Part shown: in pieces, positions 26,130 through 34,954 of the stretch
How positions within the stretch are numbered: position 1 is the first letter of the stretch
Layout of the letters: each line of letters starts with the position of its first letter
Assembly: GCA_033762255.1 (NCBI GenBank)
Contig: JANRLT010000046.1
Span: 1-36,338 of the forward strand
Direction of reading: 5' to 3'
Source: Pirellulales bacterium
Lineage (GTDB): Bacteria > Planctomycetota > Planctomycetia > Pirellulales > JALHPA01
Length of the DNA: 36,338 bases
Notes under the pieces: generated by a model
What the model saw: only the letters and a program-made list of their open reading frames with translations
What the model was told of the DNA's origin: nothing
Database searches by the model: none
Translations under genes and position numbers: made by a program

Positions 26130-26532
26130 AAATTCTGGCTGAATTCGCGAAATTCAGCTCCCACTACTTAAAAAAAATTGCCTGGCACCAGACCCTAGGG
26201 GATAAACGAACCGCCCGTAGCCGGAATTGCCCCGTTTTTTAAGTATAGTCGGAAAATCTTTGAAATATAGCGGGCCAAAAGGGGGGGTACGGGGTTATTT
26301 CCCGCATTGGGGGCCGAAATATCAGGGCAACAGGTATCAGACGGAACGCGTTCCGCCACCGTTGTGCCTCCTTTTGACCTATTACTTGCCAGAGTTGCTT
26401 TATTATGCCACGGATTTGCACTAATAACTCACGGATAAATTTCAATAAATCCGCTCCGCGAATATCCGCACTCCATTCGCGTACTATCCTCTTTACTGAA
26501 TAACCAAACAACGCACGAAAGTCCGCGACACC
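26130..26532. other. Intergenic region between mutL and aroDE
   Basis: About 400 bp without a convincing gene. It should hold the aroDE promoter and the mutL 3' end. Visible features are the hairpin near the aroDE start, a run of seven G at about 26280-26286 and a GGAACGCGTTCC palindrome at 26342-26353. Confidence 0.45.
26138..26158 (-). promoter_or_regulatory. Hairpin just upstream of the aroDE start codon
   Basis: GCTGAATT (26138-26145) and AATTCAGC (26151-26158) form an 8-bp stem with a 5-base loop. In the minus-strand mRNA it ends eight bases before the ATG, where a ribosome site would normally lie, so it could hinder or tune translation initiation. It may instead be another stray palindrome of the GAATTC type found downstream of the same gene. 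Confidence 0.4.
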
Positions 26533-28737
26533 TTAGATTCTGCCAAATTGCTTGTCCAACTCCGCCTGCGTAAAGACCAGCATTGTCGGCCGGCCATGGG
26601 GGCAGTGGTGGCTGTCCTGGTAAAAATGCCGCTGGGAGACCAACGCGGCGACTTCCGGAGGCGAAAGGTGGTCCCCCGCCTTGATCGCGGCCTTGCACGC
26701 CACCATGTGCAACAGCTCGTCCAACAAATCGCGCCGCTCCGGGGTTTTGCCCTCGGTCTGCAGGTGCTCCACCACGCTTCGCAGGACTTCTTGGGGACGA
26801 AAGTTGGCCAGCATCGCCGGGTAACTGGTGACTAGGATCGTGCTGCCCCCGAACGCCGCCACCCCTATGCCCAACTTTTCCAATAATTCCTGCCTGGCAA
26901 GAATCGCGGCCGCTTCGGTCGCGGTCAGGTCGATCGGTTCCGGCACCAGCAGTTCCTGCCGTTCAACATCGCCGGCTAACACCTTATTGCGAATTTGCTC
27001 GTACAAGATCCGCTCGTGCAGGGCGTGCTGGTCGATGACCACCAACCCCTCGTCGGTCTCCGCCACCAGATAGCGATTGTGAATTTGAATGGCCGCCGAG
27101 CCCGCCTGCGTGGGTGCGGCACTCGTGTTAGGCTCTTGTGTCCGAAGCGCCGACCCTCGCGTCGCAACCGCAGCTTGCTGGCCAGCGGCAACATACGACG
27201 CCGCGGTCCCCGGATACGCCGGGGGAGCCACGCTAGCCGTCTCCCGGTGAAAAGGGACCAACTCTAACCGGCTGCCGCCGGTACTCGGCAAATCCAACGC
27301 CACTTGCTCATCCGCGGGTAGCTGATCCGTGTCGCCACGCACGGCTGGGCCAAACTGGGGCGGATTTTCCGTTTCTACCCCAATGCCTGAACTCTCCTGG
27401 CGGGCCCAGGCAAGCAGTTCGGCCTTATGCCGGGCCGTCTGCAGGGGGTCATGCGCCCCGTGCGCGTCGTGCCAGGCTTCCGCGGTGGTTAAAACGCTAT
27501 TTGCTAACACCGGCGCGCCCGGGACTGTTGTTGACTGCATTCCGGGCAGACCCAAGCGCCCGGGTAATCCTTGGGCGTTGGCCCGTTCGCGGGCGTCGTC
27601 AAGATCCCAAGGGAGCTGGCTTTGCTCGGTGGTTATTGGCGATGGCGCGACGATTGCCCGCGCTGGCGGGGGAGAAGAGTGCGGCGGCGAAATTCCCGCC
27701 GGGTTGATTCCCAGGGCGGTTTCGCGCGAGTGCAGCCGGGCCGTCAGGTCGGTGGTCAAAAATTTGCCCCGCAGCGTTCCCAATAACTGACTATACAGCC
27801 GGCCCCCATCCTGAAAGCGAACTTCCATTTTGGTCGGATGGACGTTCACATCAACCATTTCGGGCGGCATGTCCAACTGCAAAAACGCGATGGGAAACCG
27901 CCCCACCATGATCAGGCCGCGATACGCCTCGGTTAGGGCGTGCTGCAACGCCCGGTCGCGAATCGCCCGGCCATTGAGGAACAAATACTGCAACCGGTTA
28001 TTGCCGCGGGTTTGCGTGGGCCGGGCCACATAGCCCCGCAGCCAGACCTGCTCGTCGCGGCTTTCGATCCAGAGCAATTCATCACCCAACTCCCGGCCAA
28101 AAAACGCCGCCACCCGTTCGTCCAGGCGTTCGGTGGGCGGCAAATCATGCACCATGCGACTGCCGTGCCGCAGTGTAAAGTGAATTCCCGGATACGCCAG
28201 CGCAGCCCGGGTCAGAGCCTCGGTGACATGGCCAAACTCCGTCGCGGTGGACCGTAAGAATTTTTTTCGTACCGGGGTGTTATGAAACAACTGCCGGACC
28301 TCGATCGTGGTGCCGACGGGCGCGCCGCAAGGCTCCACAGGCCCAATTTCCCCCCCGTTGATGCTGACTTCGGCTCCGGCGGGGGCCGTGGGTTGGCGGC
28401 TGCGGATGAGGGTTTGGCTGACTTCGGCAATGCTGGCCAGGGCCTCGCCGCGAAAGCCCAAGGTGCGGACGCGAAACAGGTCCTCGGCGGTTTCAAGTTT
28501 GCTGGTGGCATGCGGTGCCACGGCCAGGGAAAGCTGTTCCGGGGCAATCCCGCAGCCGTCGTCCACAATCCGCACCAGCTCGATTCCCCCTTGTTCCACG
28601 GTGACGTCGATCCGCCGCGCTCCGGCATCAATCGAGTTTTCCAGCAGTTCCTTCACCACGCTGGCGGGGCGCTCGATCACCTCCCCCGCGGCAATCTTAT
28701 TAATAACACTCGGCGGGAGTTGGCGGATCAGGGGCAT
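26533..28737 (-). CDS. mutL: DNA mismatch repair protein MutL (endonuclease type)
   Basis: This is a 734-residue protein. The GHKL ATPase N-terminal domain is complete: ENSIDAGA, DDGCGI, HATSKL, TLGFRGEAL and GTTIEVRQLF. A Pro/Ala-rich linker (about 335-540) joins it to the C-terminal dimerisation domain. That domain carries the metal-binding endonuclease motif DQHALHERILYE (near residue 566), which fits DQHA-x2-E-x4-E, plus ACKAAIKAGD, HHCPHGRPT and the terminal FGRI. Such MutL proteins nick the DNA strand themselves, as in bacteria without MutH. MutS is not in the window. The gene stands alone; a single REP hairpin lies 41 bp upstream of the start. Confidence 0.96.
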   Translation of the reverse strand: MPLIRQLPPSVINKIAAGEVIERPASVVKELLENSIDAGARRIDVTVEQGGIELVRIVDDGCGIAPEQLSLAVAPHATSKLETAEDLFRVRTLGFRGEALASIAEVSQTLIRSRQPTAPAGAEVSINGGEIGPVEPCGAPVGTTIEVRQLFHNTPVRKKFLRSTATEFGHVTEALTRAALAYPGIHFTLRHGSRMVHDLPPTERLDERVAAFFGRELGDELLWIESRDEQVWLRGYVARPTQTRGNNRLQYLFLNGRAIRDRALQHALTEAYRGLIMVGRFPIAFLQLDMPPEMVDVNVHPTKMEVRFQDGGRLYSQLLGTLRGKFLTTDLTARLHSRETALGINPAGISPPHSSPPPARAIVAPSPITTEQSQLPWDLDDARERANAQGLPGRLGLPGMQSTTVPGAPVLANSVLTTAEAWHDAHGAHDPLQTARHKAELLAWARQESSGIGVETENPPQFGPAVRGDTDQLPADEQVALDLPSTGGSRLELVPFHRETASVAPPAYPGTAASYVAAGQQAAVATRGSALRTQEPNTSAAPTQAGSAAIQIHNRYLVAETDEGLVVIDQHALHERILYEQIRNKVLAGDVERQELLVPEPIDLTATEAAAILARQELLEKLGIGVAAFGGSTILVTSYPAMLANFRPQEVLRSVVEHLQTEGKTPERRDLLDELLHMVACKAAIKAGDHLSPPEVAALVSQRHFYQDSHHCPHGRPTMLVFTQAELDKQFGRI

Positions 28738-29283
28738 GGGAAGTTAACTACGAATTAAAAATTACGAATGAAGAATTGTAGGAGGCGACTCCGTCGCCGA
28801 ATGAACCGCAACACGACCATGTCCGGTTAGCCACGATGCTTAGCGGAGTTCGGTCGAACGATGTAAGACCGGCTGTACCAACCCGCAACGTCGGCAAGTG
28901 ACAGATTTAAGCAATCGGCGCTCAATCGTCCAAACAGCGGCAGTTTGCGGCATCCACTGCCAAAGGAGACTCCTGGGTTTACAAAAGATAAACATTCGGC
29001 TTAACACCGATGGTAGCAAGCACTTAGGTATTTATAACCGATTTACGCTTAATGAAAAGGGAGCGTCTCCCGGGTGAAATCGAATTAATCTCCGATTTCC
29101 GCGGAATATCTTTTGTTCCTCCACGTTATAACAGTTGTCGATAGTTTCAGGGGTGTTGCGCGCAAGATCGTGTTGTTTTTGCAACCCGCGTACAATTAGA
29201 AAAAAATCATTGCAACGGCCACACCCTTCCTGATAAATTGACTTAAATTGTCTGAATTTGATTTCTGTCCCTGGGGTAAAGCG
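28738..29283. other. Gene-free region between mutL and the caspase-FGE gene, with one REP hairpin
   Basis: About 545 bp hold the divergent promoters of both genes. At about 28750-28776 there is an AT-rich stretch of the ATTAAAAATTACGAATGAAGA type seen in other intergenic regions here. At 28778-28800 a GTAG-headed palindrome (GGAGGCGACTCCGTCGCC) matches units of the array at 2192-2470. No gene is supported in the rest. Confidence 0.55.
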
Positions 29284-30996
29284 ATGCAACGCATTCTGGC
29301 ATTTCTCGCATGGCTGCTGTTGGTTAGCTTCAACTTCCTTGCCACCGCACACGCCCAAGAGACCGGCAAAAAGTACGCCGTACTGGTGGGCGTGGAGAAA
29401 TACGACGCCAGCCAACTCAATCGGCTGAATTACACAATTAACGATGCCGAGGATCTGGGCCTGCAACTGAAATCGCTGGGCTTTGACGTGACGGTCATGA
29501 CCCAGAATGCCGACGACACGCGTTTGCACCCCACAACGCCGGAGAAAATCGAGCGCGTCCTGACCAACCGCGCCAAGGCGTTAGACGCGGCGGACACACT
29601 GATTTTTGCCTTTATGGGGCATGGCGTGCAGTTTGCAATTGATAAGGAAAACATGGCCAACGCCGAGGAAACCCAGGAACTCTACTTTTGCCCGGCCGAT
29701 GCCCAGTTGGATGACCGCAGCACGCTCTTATCGCTGGAAAAGGTCTACACCCTCATGCAAGAGTGCCAGGCGGGGCGTAAGTTGCTGCTGGTGGACGCCT
29801 GCCGCAATGATCCCCAGCCCAAGGGGAAAACCCGCGCGAAGGAAGTCGAGCTAGAACCCGTGGGGCGCAAAATTCGCACCGTGCCACAGGGAATGCTCGC
29901 CTTTTTTAGTTGCTCGCCCGGTGAAAAGGCCCAGGAGTATCCCGAGTTCATTGACGGTCGGGGGCATGGGGCGTTCACGGGGCATGTGCTGAAATACCTG
30001 CGGGGAGAGGCGGGACCGGATAAGTATCCCCAGGATGAACTGTCGCTACCAGAAATGGTCCATTATGTGCAGCGCGAGACCAAGGACTATGTCTGGAATA
30101 AGGACAACGCGGATCAAATCCCAGTCCCGTATGGAAAGGTGGCGAGTTGGAGTTTGGGGAAGGTAAACTCGGCCCTAAAAAAGGAATTCACCAACAGCAT
30201 CGGCATGAAGTTTGCCTTGATTCCGGCGGGGGAGTTTCTCATGGGTTCGCCGAAGACGGAGGAAGGACGCGACGACGGCGAAACCCAACACCGCGTCAAA
30301 ATCACGAAGCCGTTTTATTTGGGGGCGTATGAGGTGACGCGCGGGCAGTTCGCCAAGTTTGTAGCGGAAACCAAATACCAGACCGAGGCGGAACAGGATG
30401 GCGGGGCGTACGGGTGGGACGCGGAAAAACAGAGTTTCGTTAAAGACGAAAAATTCAATTGGCGGACCCCCGGTTTTACCCAGGCGGATGATCATCCGGT
30501 GGTTTGCGTCAGTTGGAACGACGCGGTCGCTTTTTGCAAGTGGCTGGAAAAAAAGGAAAAGCTAAAGTATACGCAACCAACCGAGGCGCAGTGGGAATAC
30601 GCCTGCCGCGCGGGGACGACCACGGCGTTTCATTTTGGGGACGCGCTTAATGGAACCGCGGCGAATATCGACGGCAATTATCCCTATGGCACCGAGACAA
30701 AGGGGCCATACTTAAAGGGCACTTGCAAAGTTGGCTCTTACCAGCCGAACAAATTCGGCTTGTTCGATATGCACGGCAACGCGTGGGAATGGTGCGCCGA
30801 TTGGTACGACGCGGAATATTATAGCAATAGCCCGGTCAATGAACCGTCTGGGCCAAGAACGGGAGAATACCGCGTGATTCGCGGCGGTGGTTGGTGCAGC
30901 ATCGCTATCTACTGTCGCTCTGCGAATCACAACTTCGCCGGACCCGCGAACCGTAGCGACGGCGTCTTCGGCTTTCGTGTTCGCTGTATTCCGTAG
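29284..30996 (+). CDS. Secreted caspase-like (C14) protein fused to an FGE/SUMF1-type domain
   Basis: The start at the ATG at 29284 (570 residues) is preferred over 29248 because it gives a clean signal peptide (MQRILAFLAWLLLVSF...AHA). Residues ~28-290 form a peptidase C14 (orthocaspase) domain with catalytic His113 in FMGHGVQF and Cys173 in VDACRNDP. Residues ~310-570 form a formylglycine-generating-enzyme-type C-type-lectin fold (IPAGEFLMGSP, TEAQWEYACRAG, GNAWEWCADWY, RGGGW, GFRVRC). Arg-specific peptidase activity is known for related orthocaspases; the FGE-type domain more likely binds ligands than makes formylglycine. The last ~30 codons (30895-30978) look like a diversity-generating retroelement variable region; see findings. 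The protein is expected outside the cytoplasm. Confidence 0.92.
   Translation: MQRILAFLAWLLLVSFNFLATAHAQETGKKYAVLVGVEKYDASQLNRLNYTINDAEDLGLQLKSLGFDVTVMTQNADDTRLHPTTPEKIERVLTNRAKALDAADTLIFAFMGHGVQFAIDKENMANAEETQELYFCPADAQLDDRSTLLSLEKVYTLMQECQAGRKLLLVDACRNDPQPKGKTRAKEVELEPVGRKIRTVPQGMLAFFSCSPGEKAQEYPEFIDGRGHGAFTGHVLKYLRGEAGPDKYPQDELSLPEMVHYVQRETKDYVWNKDNADQIPVPYGKVASWSLGKVNSALKKEFTNSIGMKFALIPAGEFLMGSPKTEEGRDDGETQHRVKITKPFYLGAYEVTRGQFAKFVAETKYQTEAEQDGGAYGWDAEKQSFVKDEKFNWRTPGFTQADDHPVVCVSWNDAVAFCKWLEKKEKLKYTQPTEAQWEYACRAGTTTAFHFGDALNGTAANIDGNYPYGTETKGPYLKGTCKVGSYQPNKFGLFDMHGNAWEWCADWYDAEYYSNSPVNEPSGPRTGEYRVIRGGGWCSIAIYCRSANHNFAGPANRSDGVFGFRVRCIP
30892..30978 (+). other. Candidate DGR variable region at the 3' end of the caspase-FGE gene
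   Basis: From the Trp codon of RGGGW to the Arg of GFR, 18 of the 28 codons after Trp end in C (tgc, agc, atc, tac, cac, aac, ttc, gcc, gac, ggc, gtc and others). These fall at the positions that vary in FGE-type DGR targets. That is the pattern left when AAC codons of a template are randomised at adenines. Invariant framework codons (RSAN, PANR, GFR) are kept. No template repeat or reverse transcriptase is in the window. Confidence 0.4.
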
Positions 30997-31501
30997 GCGC
31001 TTTGCTTCAGTCATACGCTGCCTGACTTCGTTAATCTGATCTCAGGACCGGGTACCCTAGCTGTCCGTGGGCTGACGCCCACGGCTACGATCCTTCACCG
31101 CTGCGCGGTGGAATACAAACCGTTTTCTCCTAATACCTGTCGCCTAAACTCTGTGATTCCCGCCTCATCCCGCGTTCCGCCCCTTTTCCGCCGATGCCAT
31201 CGGCGGCTTTGTGCGCGCTCCGCTGCGCGTTGCGGCTAAGCACTCACCCCTGCACCTCCGCACCCCTGCTTTTCCTACCCTCTGGGGGCTCGCTGAGGCT
31301 CGACCACCAACCACCCAAGTCAATTAAGAATTATGAATTAAAAATTAAGAATTGGTTTGCTGCAAATCCTAATTCATCATTCCTACTTCTGACTTCTCCC
31401 CCCGCCTCTCGTCTCCCACGCTCCGCTTCCCACTTCCTCACTCTCGCAACCGCATTTACGGCACCGGGACGGTGCCTGCTACATACGCGCCCCCCGCCTC
31501 C
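30997..31501. other. Repeat-rich intergenic region
   Basis: No gene is supported. Contents: a GTAG-headed REP on the minus strand at 31065-31088 (stem CCGTGGGC/GCCCACGG); a GCCGATGCCATCGGC palindrome block at about 31180-31217, matching 33037-33073 in inverted orientation; an AT-rich ATTAAGAATTATGAATTAA block at about 31322-31353; a TTCATCATTCCTACTTCTGAC block at about 31371-31396, inverted relative to 32984-33008; and another GTAG-headed REP on the minus strand at 31459-31482 (stem GGCACCG/CGGTGCC). Confidence 0.75.
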
Positions 31502-32926
31502 TCACAGCCCATACTCCTTGATCTTTCTATATAGCGTCCGTTCGCCGATGCCTAGCATTTCGGCGGCTTGCTCGCGGTTGCCGCCGGTCGAATTGAGCGT
31601 CTCGATGATAAATAGCCGTTCAATCTCCGCCAGTGATTGGCCGATCAAGCTGCTCAGGTCCGACCCGCTCCCCGAGGCCAGCACAATGGTCGGGGCCGTC
31701 GGCGCGGCGGGTGTCGGCAAATCCCCCAACTCGGTCGGCAGATCATCCACATCCAAAACGCCGTCAAAGTCGACCACCACCATGCTTTCAATCACATTTC
31801 GCAGTTGCCGCACATTTCCCGGCCAACTGTAGTGCAACAGCTTCATTCGGACCGTCGGAGTCATGCTTTTAATCGACTTGTGGTGCCGCTTGGCAAAGTA
31901 GCGAATAAAATGGTCGATCAGCAGGGGAATATCCGCCGCCCGCTCGGCCAGACGCGGTAATATAATCGTCACCACCTTCAGTCGATGGTACAAATCCTGC
32001 CTGAACGTCCCCTTTTCGATCGCCTCTTCCAGATTGCGATTGGTCGCTGACAAAATTCGCACGTTCACCTTGATCGTGTCATTGGACCCCACGCGCGTGA
32101 TCTCGCCATTTTCAAGCACCCGCAACAGCTTGATCTGCGTCGGCATCGGCATATCGCCCACTTCGTCTAGAAACAGCGTCCCGCCGTGGGCGTGCGCGAT
32201 CTTGCCCACGCGGTCAGCGCTGGCGTCGGTAAACGCCCCCTTGACATGACCAAAGAGCTCGCTTTCGAGGATATTTTCGCTGAGGGCGGCGCAGTTGAGC
32301 GCGACGAACGGTTTTCCCTTGCGCGGGCTGTTCTGGTGAATGGCCTGGGCGACTAGTTCCTTGCCGGTGCCGGTTTCTCCCTGGATCAGCACGCTAGCGT
32401 CGGTCGGGGCGATCCGTTTGAGCCGGTCAATCACGGCGTTCATTTGCGGCGAACTGCCAATAACCCCCTCAAAACCAAATTTTTCATCCAGACGCTGCCG
32501 CAGTTCGGTGTTGGTGCGGCGCAGGCGGACTGCCTCGCACGCCTTTTGGGCGACGATTCGCAGTTGCTTGAGATCCAGCGGCTTTTGCAGATAATTAAAT
32601 GCCCCGGACTGCATGGCCGCGACAGCGCTCGGGATCGTGCCGTGCCCCGTGACCAAAATGACCTCCGCCTCCGGCAGGGCTTCCTTGGCATGCTTGAGCA
32701 CCTCCATGCCGTCGGCGTCATTCATCATCAGGTCGGTGATGATGACATCGTAATTCTCCTGGTCGATCCGGCGAATCCCCTCCTTGCCGCCGTTAGCGAC
32801 AGTGCAGTCCAGGCCCACGCGCTCCAGGCTTTCGGCCACGGTTTCGGCGTGGGACTGGTCGTTGTCGATAATAAGCACCCGCACATCCGTGAGTGGGACC
32901 GCGGTGGAAGAATCGGTGGTGTTCAT
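31502..32926 (-). CDS. NtrC-family sigma-54-dependent response regulator
   Basis: Started at the ATG at 32926 (474 residues), it begins with a receiver domain (VRVLIIDND; phosphoacceptor Asp65 in [10 protein letters not shown]). Upstream in-frame codons come from repeat DNA and are not used. The AAA+ domain has Walker A GETGTGKE, Walker [12 protein letters not shown] and WPGNVRQL. The sigma-54-contact loop reads GAFTDA instead of the usual GAFTGA. The C terminus is a Fis-type helix-turn-helix ([25 protein letters not shown]). It should activate sigma-54 promoters when phosphorylated by a partner kinase, which is not encoded nearby. The gene is bracketed by inverted copies of an intergenic repeat block. 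Confidence 0.95.
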   Translation of the reverse strand: MNTTDSSTAVPLTDVRVLIIDNDQSHAETVAESLERVGLDCTVANGGKEGIRRIDQENYDVIITDLMMNDADGMEVLKHAKEALPEAEVILVTGHGTIPSAVAAMQSGAFNYLQKPLDLKQLRIVAQKACEAVRLRRTNTELRQRLDEKFGFEGVIGSSPQMNAVIDRLKRIAPTDASVLIQGETGTGKELVAQAIHQNSPRKGKPFVALNCAALSENILESELFGHVKGAFTDASADRVGKIAHAHGGTLFLDEVGDMPMPTQIKLLRVLENGEITRVGSNDTIKVNVRILSATNRNLEEAIEKGTFRQDLYHRLKVVTIILPRLAERAADIPLLIDHFIRYFAKRHHKSIKSMTPTVRMKLLHYSWPGNVRQLRNVIESMVVVDFDGVLDVDDLPTELGDLPTPAAPTAPTIVLASGSGSDLSSLIGQSLAEIERLFIIETLNSTGGNREQAAEMLGIGERTLYRKIKEYGL

Positions 32927-33232
32927 AGGGGATATATTACCGCTATCCGGGGGGAGGCGGGAGGGGGCGGGGGGGGAAGCGGGGAAGTCAGAACTAGGAA
33001 TGATGAATGCAGAATGGCTGCAATTCTGCATTTAAACGGAGCGCGCACAAAGCCGCCGATGGTATCGGCGGAATAGGCGGCGGGACGCGGGTCGAGGGAC
33101 GGGAGGCGGGAGGAAAATTACTCGTAACGCACATCACATGGCCCTTACCATTACAATCCCTACAATCCCCGCAATTTCACTTTTTATCACCCAATGTTAG
33201 AAAACTGAACCCCGCCGGTCGATAACAGCCGT
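32927..33232. repeat. Intergenic block carrying inverted counterparts of the repeats at 31180-31400
   Basis: It contains GAAGTCAGAACTAGGAATGA (from about 32983) and CGGAGCGCGCACAAAGCCGC (from about 33037). The latter continues into the ATGGTATCGGC palindrome to 33073. Both match, in reverse orientation, the blocks on the other side of the regulator gene. A small palindrome GCAGAAT/ATTCTGC lies at about 33008-33030. The rest holds the promoters of the regulator and of the gene at 33233; none is identified with confidence. Confidence 0.7.
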
Positions 33233-33784
33233 ATGGTTGGCTTTACGACAATGACCGCGGGGCGGTTGGATCTGGCGGCCCTGGCCGCGGGACGCTACGG
33301 CTGTATCGAAGCGGCCGCTGGAGAGTTACGCGCCGTGAGGTTGCGCCCCTATCCCAAGTGGGTCTGGCCCTGGGACGTCCTCTGGCGGGGGGAATGGCTG
33401 CATCGGCACGGCACGGGAGACCGGCTGTGGATTTACTACAATCAACCCCGTAGCAGCCCCGATTATCTGGCTCTAAAATACACGGTCTCGACCCGCGACT
33501 GCACCCTCGCCACCCTGCACGCCGCCCTGGGCACACTCGACGAGATCGCCCGCCTCAAATCCTCGGCGGCGATCGTCGGCGACGCGGCCAACTTTCGGCT
33601 GAGCGAAAAAATTCTGCGGCGCTTTGGCTGGGTCCGGCATACGGACGACCGCTGGCACCGCAATTTTATTAAGCGGTTTTATGGAGAGTACCCGGCCACG
33701 CGAGGATGGCTGGGGGAGAACAACCAATCGAAAGAAAAAGCCCATAGTCAGAGTCTTTCGCAAGAATTGTGTTCGGCGGTATAG
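33233..33784 (+). CDS. Conserved planctomycete protein of unknown function
   Basis: This is a 183-residue protein. I recognise the pattern LDEIARLKSSAAIVGDAANFRLSEKILRRFGW followed by RWHRNFIKRFYGEYP as typical of a planctomycete family without known function. The mixed fold with a strongly basic, Trp/His/Arg-rich C-terminal patch could suggest acyltransferase-like or nucleic-acid contact, but this is only a guess. The last ~25 residues (NNQSKEKAHSQ...) look like an unstructured tail. No signal peptide is present, so it should be cytoplasmic. The ATG at 33233 or the in-frame ATG at 33251 could start it. It is 119 bp upstream of the OmpA-type lipoprotein gene. Confidence 0.75.
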   Translation: MVGFTTMTAGRLDLAALAAGRYGCIEAAAGELRAVRLRPYPKWVWPWDVLWRGEWLHRHGTGDRLWIYYNQPRSSPDYLALKYTVSTRDCTLATLHAALGTLDEIARLKSSAAIVGDAANFRLSEKILRRFGWVRHTDDRWHRNFIKRFYGEYPATRGWLGENNQSKEKAHSQSLSQELCSAV

Positions 33785-33903
33785 ACTGAAAACTTTTGCT
33801 AGCAAATCTTGTAATATGTGGAACTGCCATTGCTGGCAACAGTTCGTCTCGCTAGGATTTCGCGCGTTTGTAGAGAATCTCTGCCCTGGCAAAGGAGTGC
33901 TGG

Positions 33904-34776
33904 ATGGGTCGTGTCGCGGGTGCCGCCGGTGCCTGGCTGGCGCTGCTGGTTGTTACCGGCTGCGTGCAGACCCCGTACGCGCAGCAGGGGGCCGTCAATA
34001 ATCTACAACAGCAGCAAACGCAGCTCGCCCAGCAAAACAAAACGCTCGAGGACCGGGCCACCGCGCTCGACCGGGATAATGCCGAACTGGAGACCCTGCT
34101 CGCCCAATCGCGTCAGCAAGCACAACTGATGCGGGACCAACTGAGCGCGGTCAAGGAACAACTGGGCTCGGTCAATACTCAGCTAGCCCAGCTGCGGGAT
34201 GAGCGCGGCGTGATGGAGCGGAGATTGCAGGATGCCTTGGCCGCGGCCAACAACTCCGCCGCCAATCCCGCCGCTAATTCGACCGCCAGCATGCCCAACG
34301 GCAACAAACCCGGGGCCAGCATCTTTGCCAATAGCAGCCTGTCTTCCAAACTGCCGGACTTTAAGTTGGCGGGGATCGAATCGCGCACCGATGGGGACGT
34401 GGTCCGGATCGAGCTTCCCGCCGACCGGCTGTTCGACCCGCAAAGCGCCCGGTTGCGGGTGGATGGGACGCCGCTCATTGATTCGGTCGTGATCGAGGTC
34501 GAACGGGCCTATCCGCAACAATACATCGCACTCGAAGGGCATACCGACAACGAAGCCCCCCCCGCCGGATCCCCCAACCCGCACGAACTGACCGCCGCGC
34601 GGGCGAGCGCGGTCTTTGAATATCTCACCCAGCGGTCCCGCTTGCGACCGCAGCAACTCTCCGTCGTGGGCTATGGGGCCAACCACCCCGTGGTGTCAAA
34701 CGCCACCCCCGCGGGCCGCTCCCGCAACCGGCGCATCGAAATCGTGGTGTACCCGGAACGCGTGGGGGAACGGTAG
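33904..34776 (+). CDS. OmpA-family peptidoglycan-binding lipoprotein
   Basis: This is a 290-residue protein; the ATG at 33904 has AGGAG seven bases upstream. A signal sequence ends in a lipobox (LLVVTGC, Cys20). Residues ~30-110 form a Gln/Leu-rich coiled coil. A low-complexity Asn/Ala linker follows. Residues ~165-285 are an OmpA-type domain (LPADRLFDPQSARL, LEGHTDNEAP, ELTAARASAVFEYL, VVGYGANHPV, NRRIEIVVYP) that binds peptidoglycan. It should tether the outer membrane to the cell wall, like Pal. Tol genes are not nearby. A short dispersed repeat (GTCAGAAGTATGAAGG) begins 11 bp after the stop. Confidence 0.93.
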   Translation: MGRVAGAAGAWLALLVVTGCVQTPYAQQGAVNNLQQQQTQLAQQNKTLEDRATALDRDNAELETLLAQSRQQAQLMRDQLSAVKEQLGSVNTQLAQLRDERGVMERRLQDALAAANNSAANPAANSTASMPNGNKPGASIFANSSLSSKLPDFKLAGIESRTDGDVVRIELPADRLFDPQSARLRVDGTPLIDSVVIEVERAYPQQYIALEGHTDNEAPPAGSPNPHELTAARASAVFEYLTQRSRLRPQQLSVVGYGANHPVVSNATPAGRSRNRRIEIVVYPERVGER

Positions 34777-34872
34777 AATCAAAGTCAGAAGTATGAAGGC
34801 GGAATGATGAATGAAGAGAGGTTGGCGGTGCGGGATGAGAGTTTGGGATAGCCCGCGAAAATTGCTAAATTT

Positions 34873-34902
34873 TTGCAAACATCCTAGAATCATGTTTATA
34901 AT
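34873..34902 (+). promoter_or_regulatory. Probable sigma-70 promoter of the HicB-like gene
   Basis: TTGCAA (34873-34878) and a perfect TATAAT (34897-34902) are separated by 18 bases in AT-rich DNA. The start point would be near 34909, giving a ~45-base leader before the ATG at 34955. This is the best housekeeping-type promoter match I see in the window. Confidence 0.55.
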
Positions 34903-34954
34903 TAATTCTAGTAATTCGCTTCGAATTTCCTATTACAATGTAGCAGACAATTCC

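Noticed and set aside
26239-26511. 90-residue minus-strand open frame between mutL and aroDE
   Set aside because: No domain, hydrophobic pattern or ribosome site supports it.
29032-29529. 165-residue minus-strand open frame overlapping the caspase gene start
   Set aside because: It lies mostly antisense to the signal peptide and caspase domain, and has no family resemblance.
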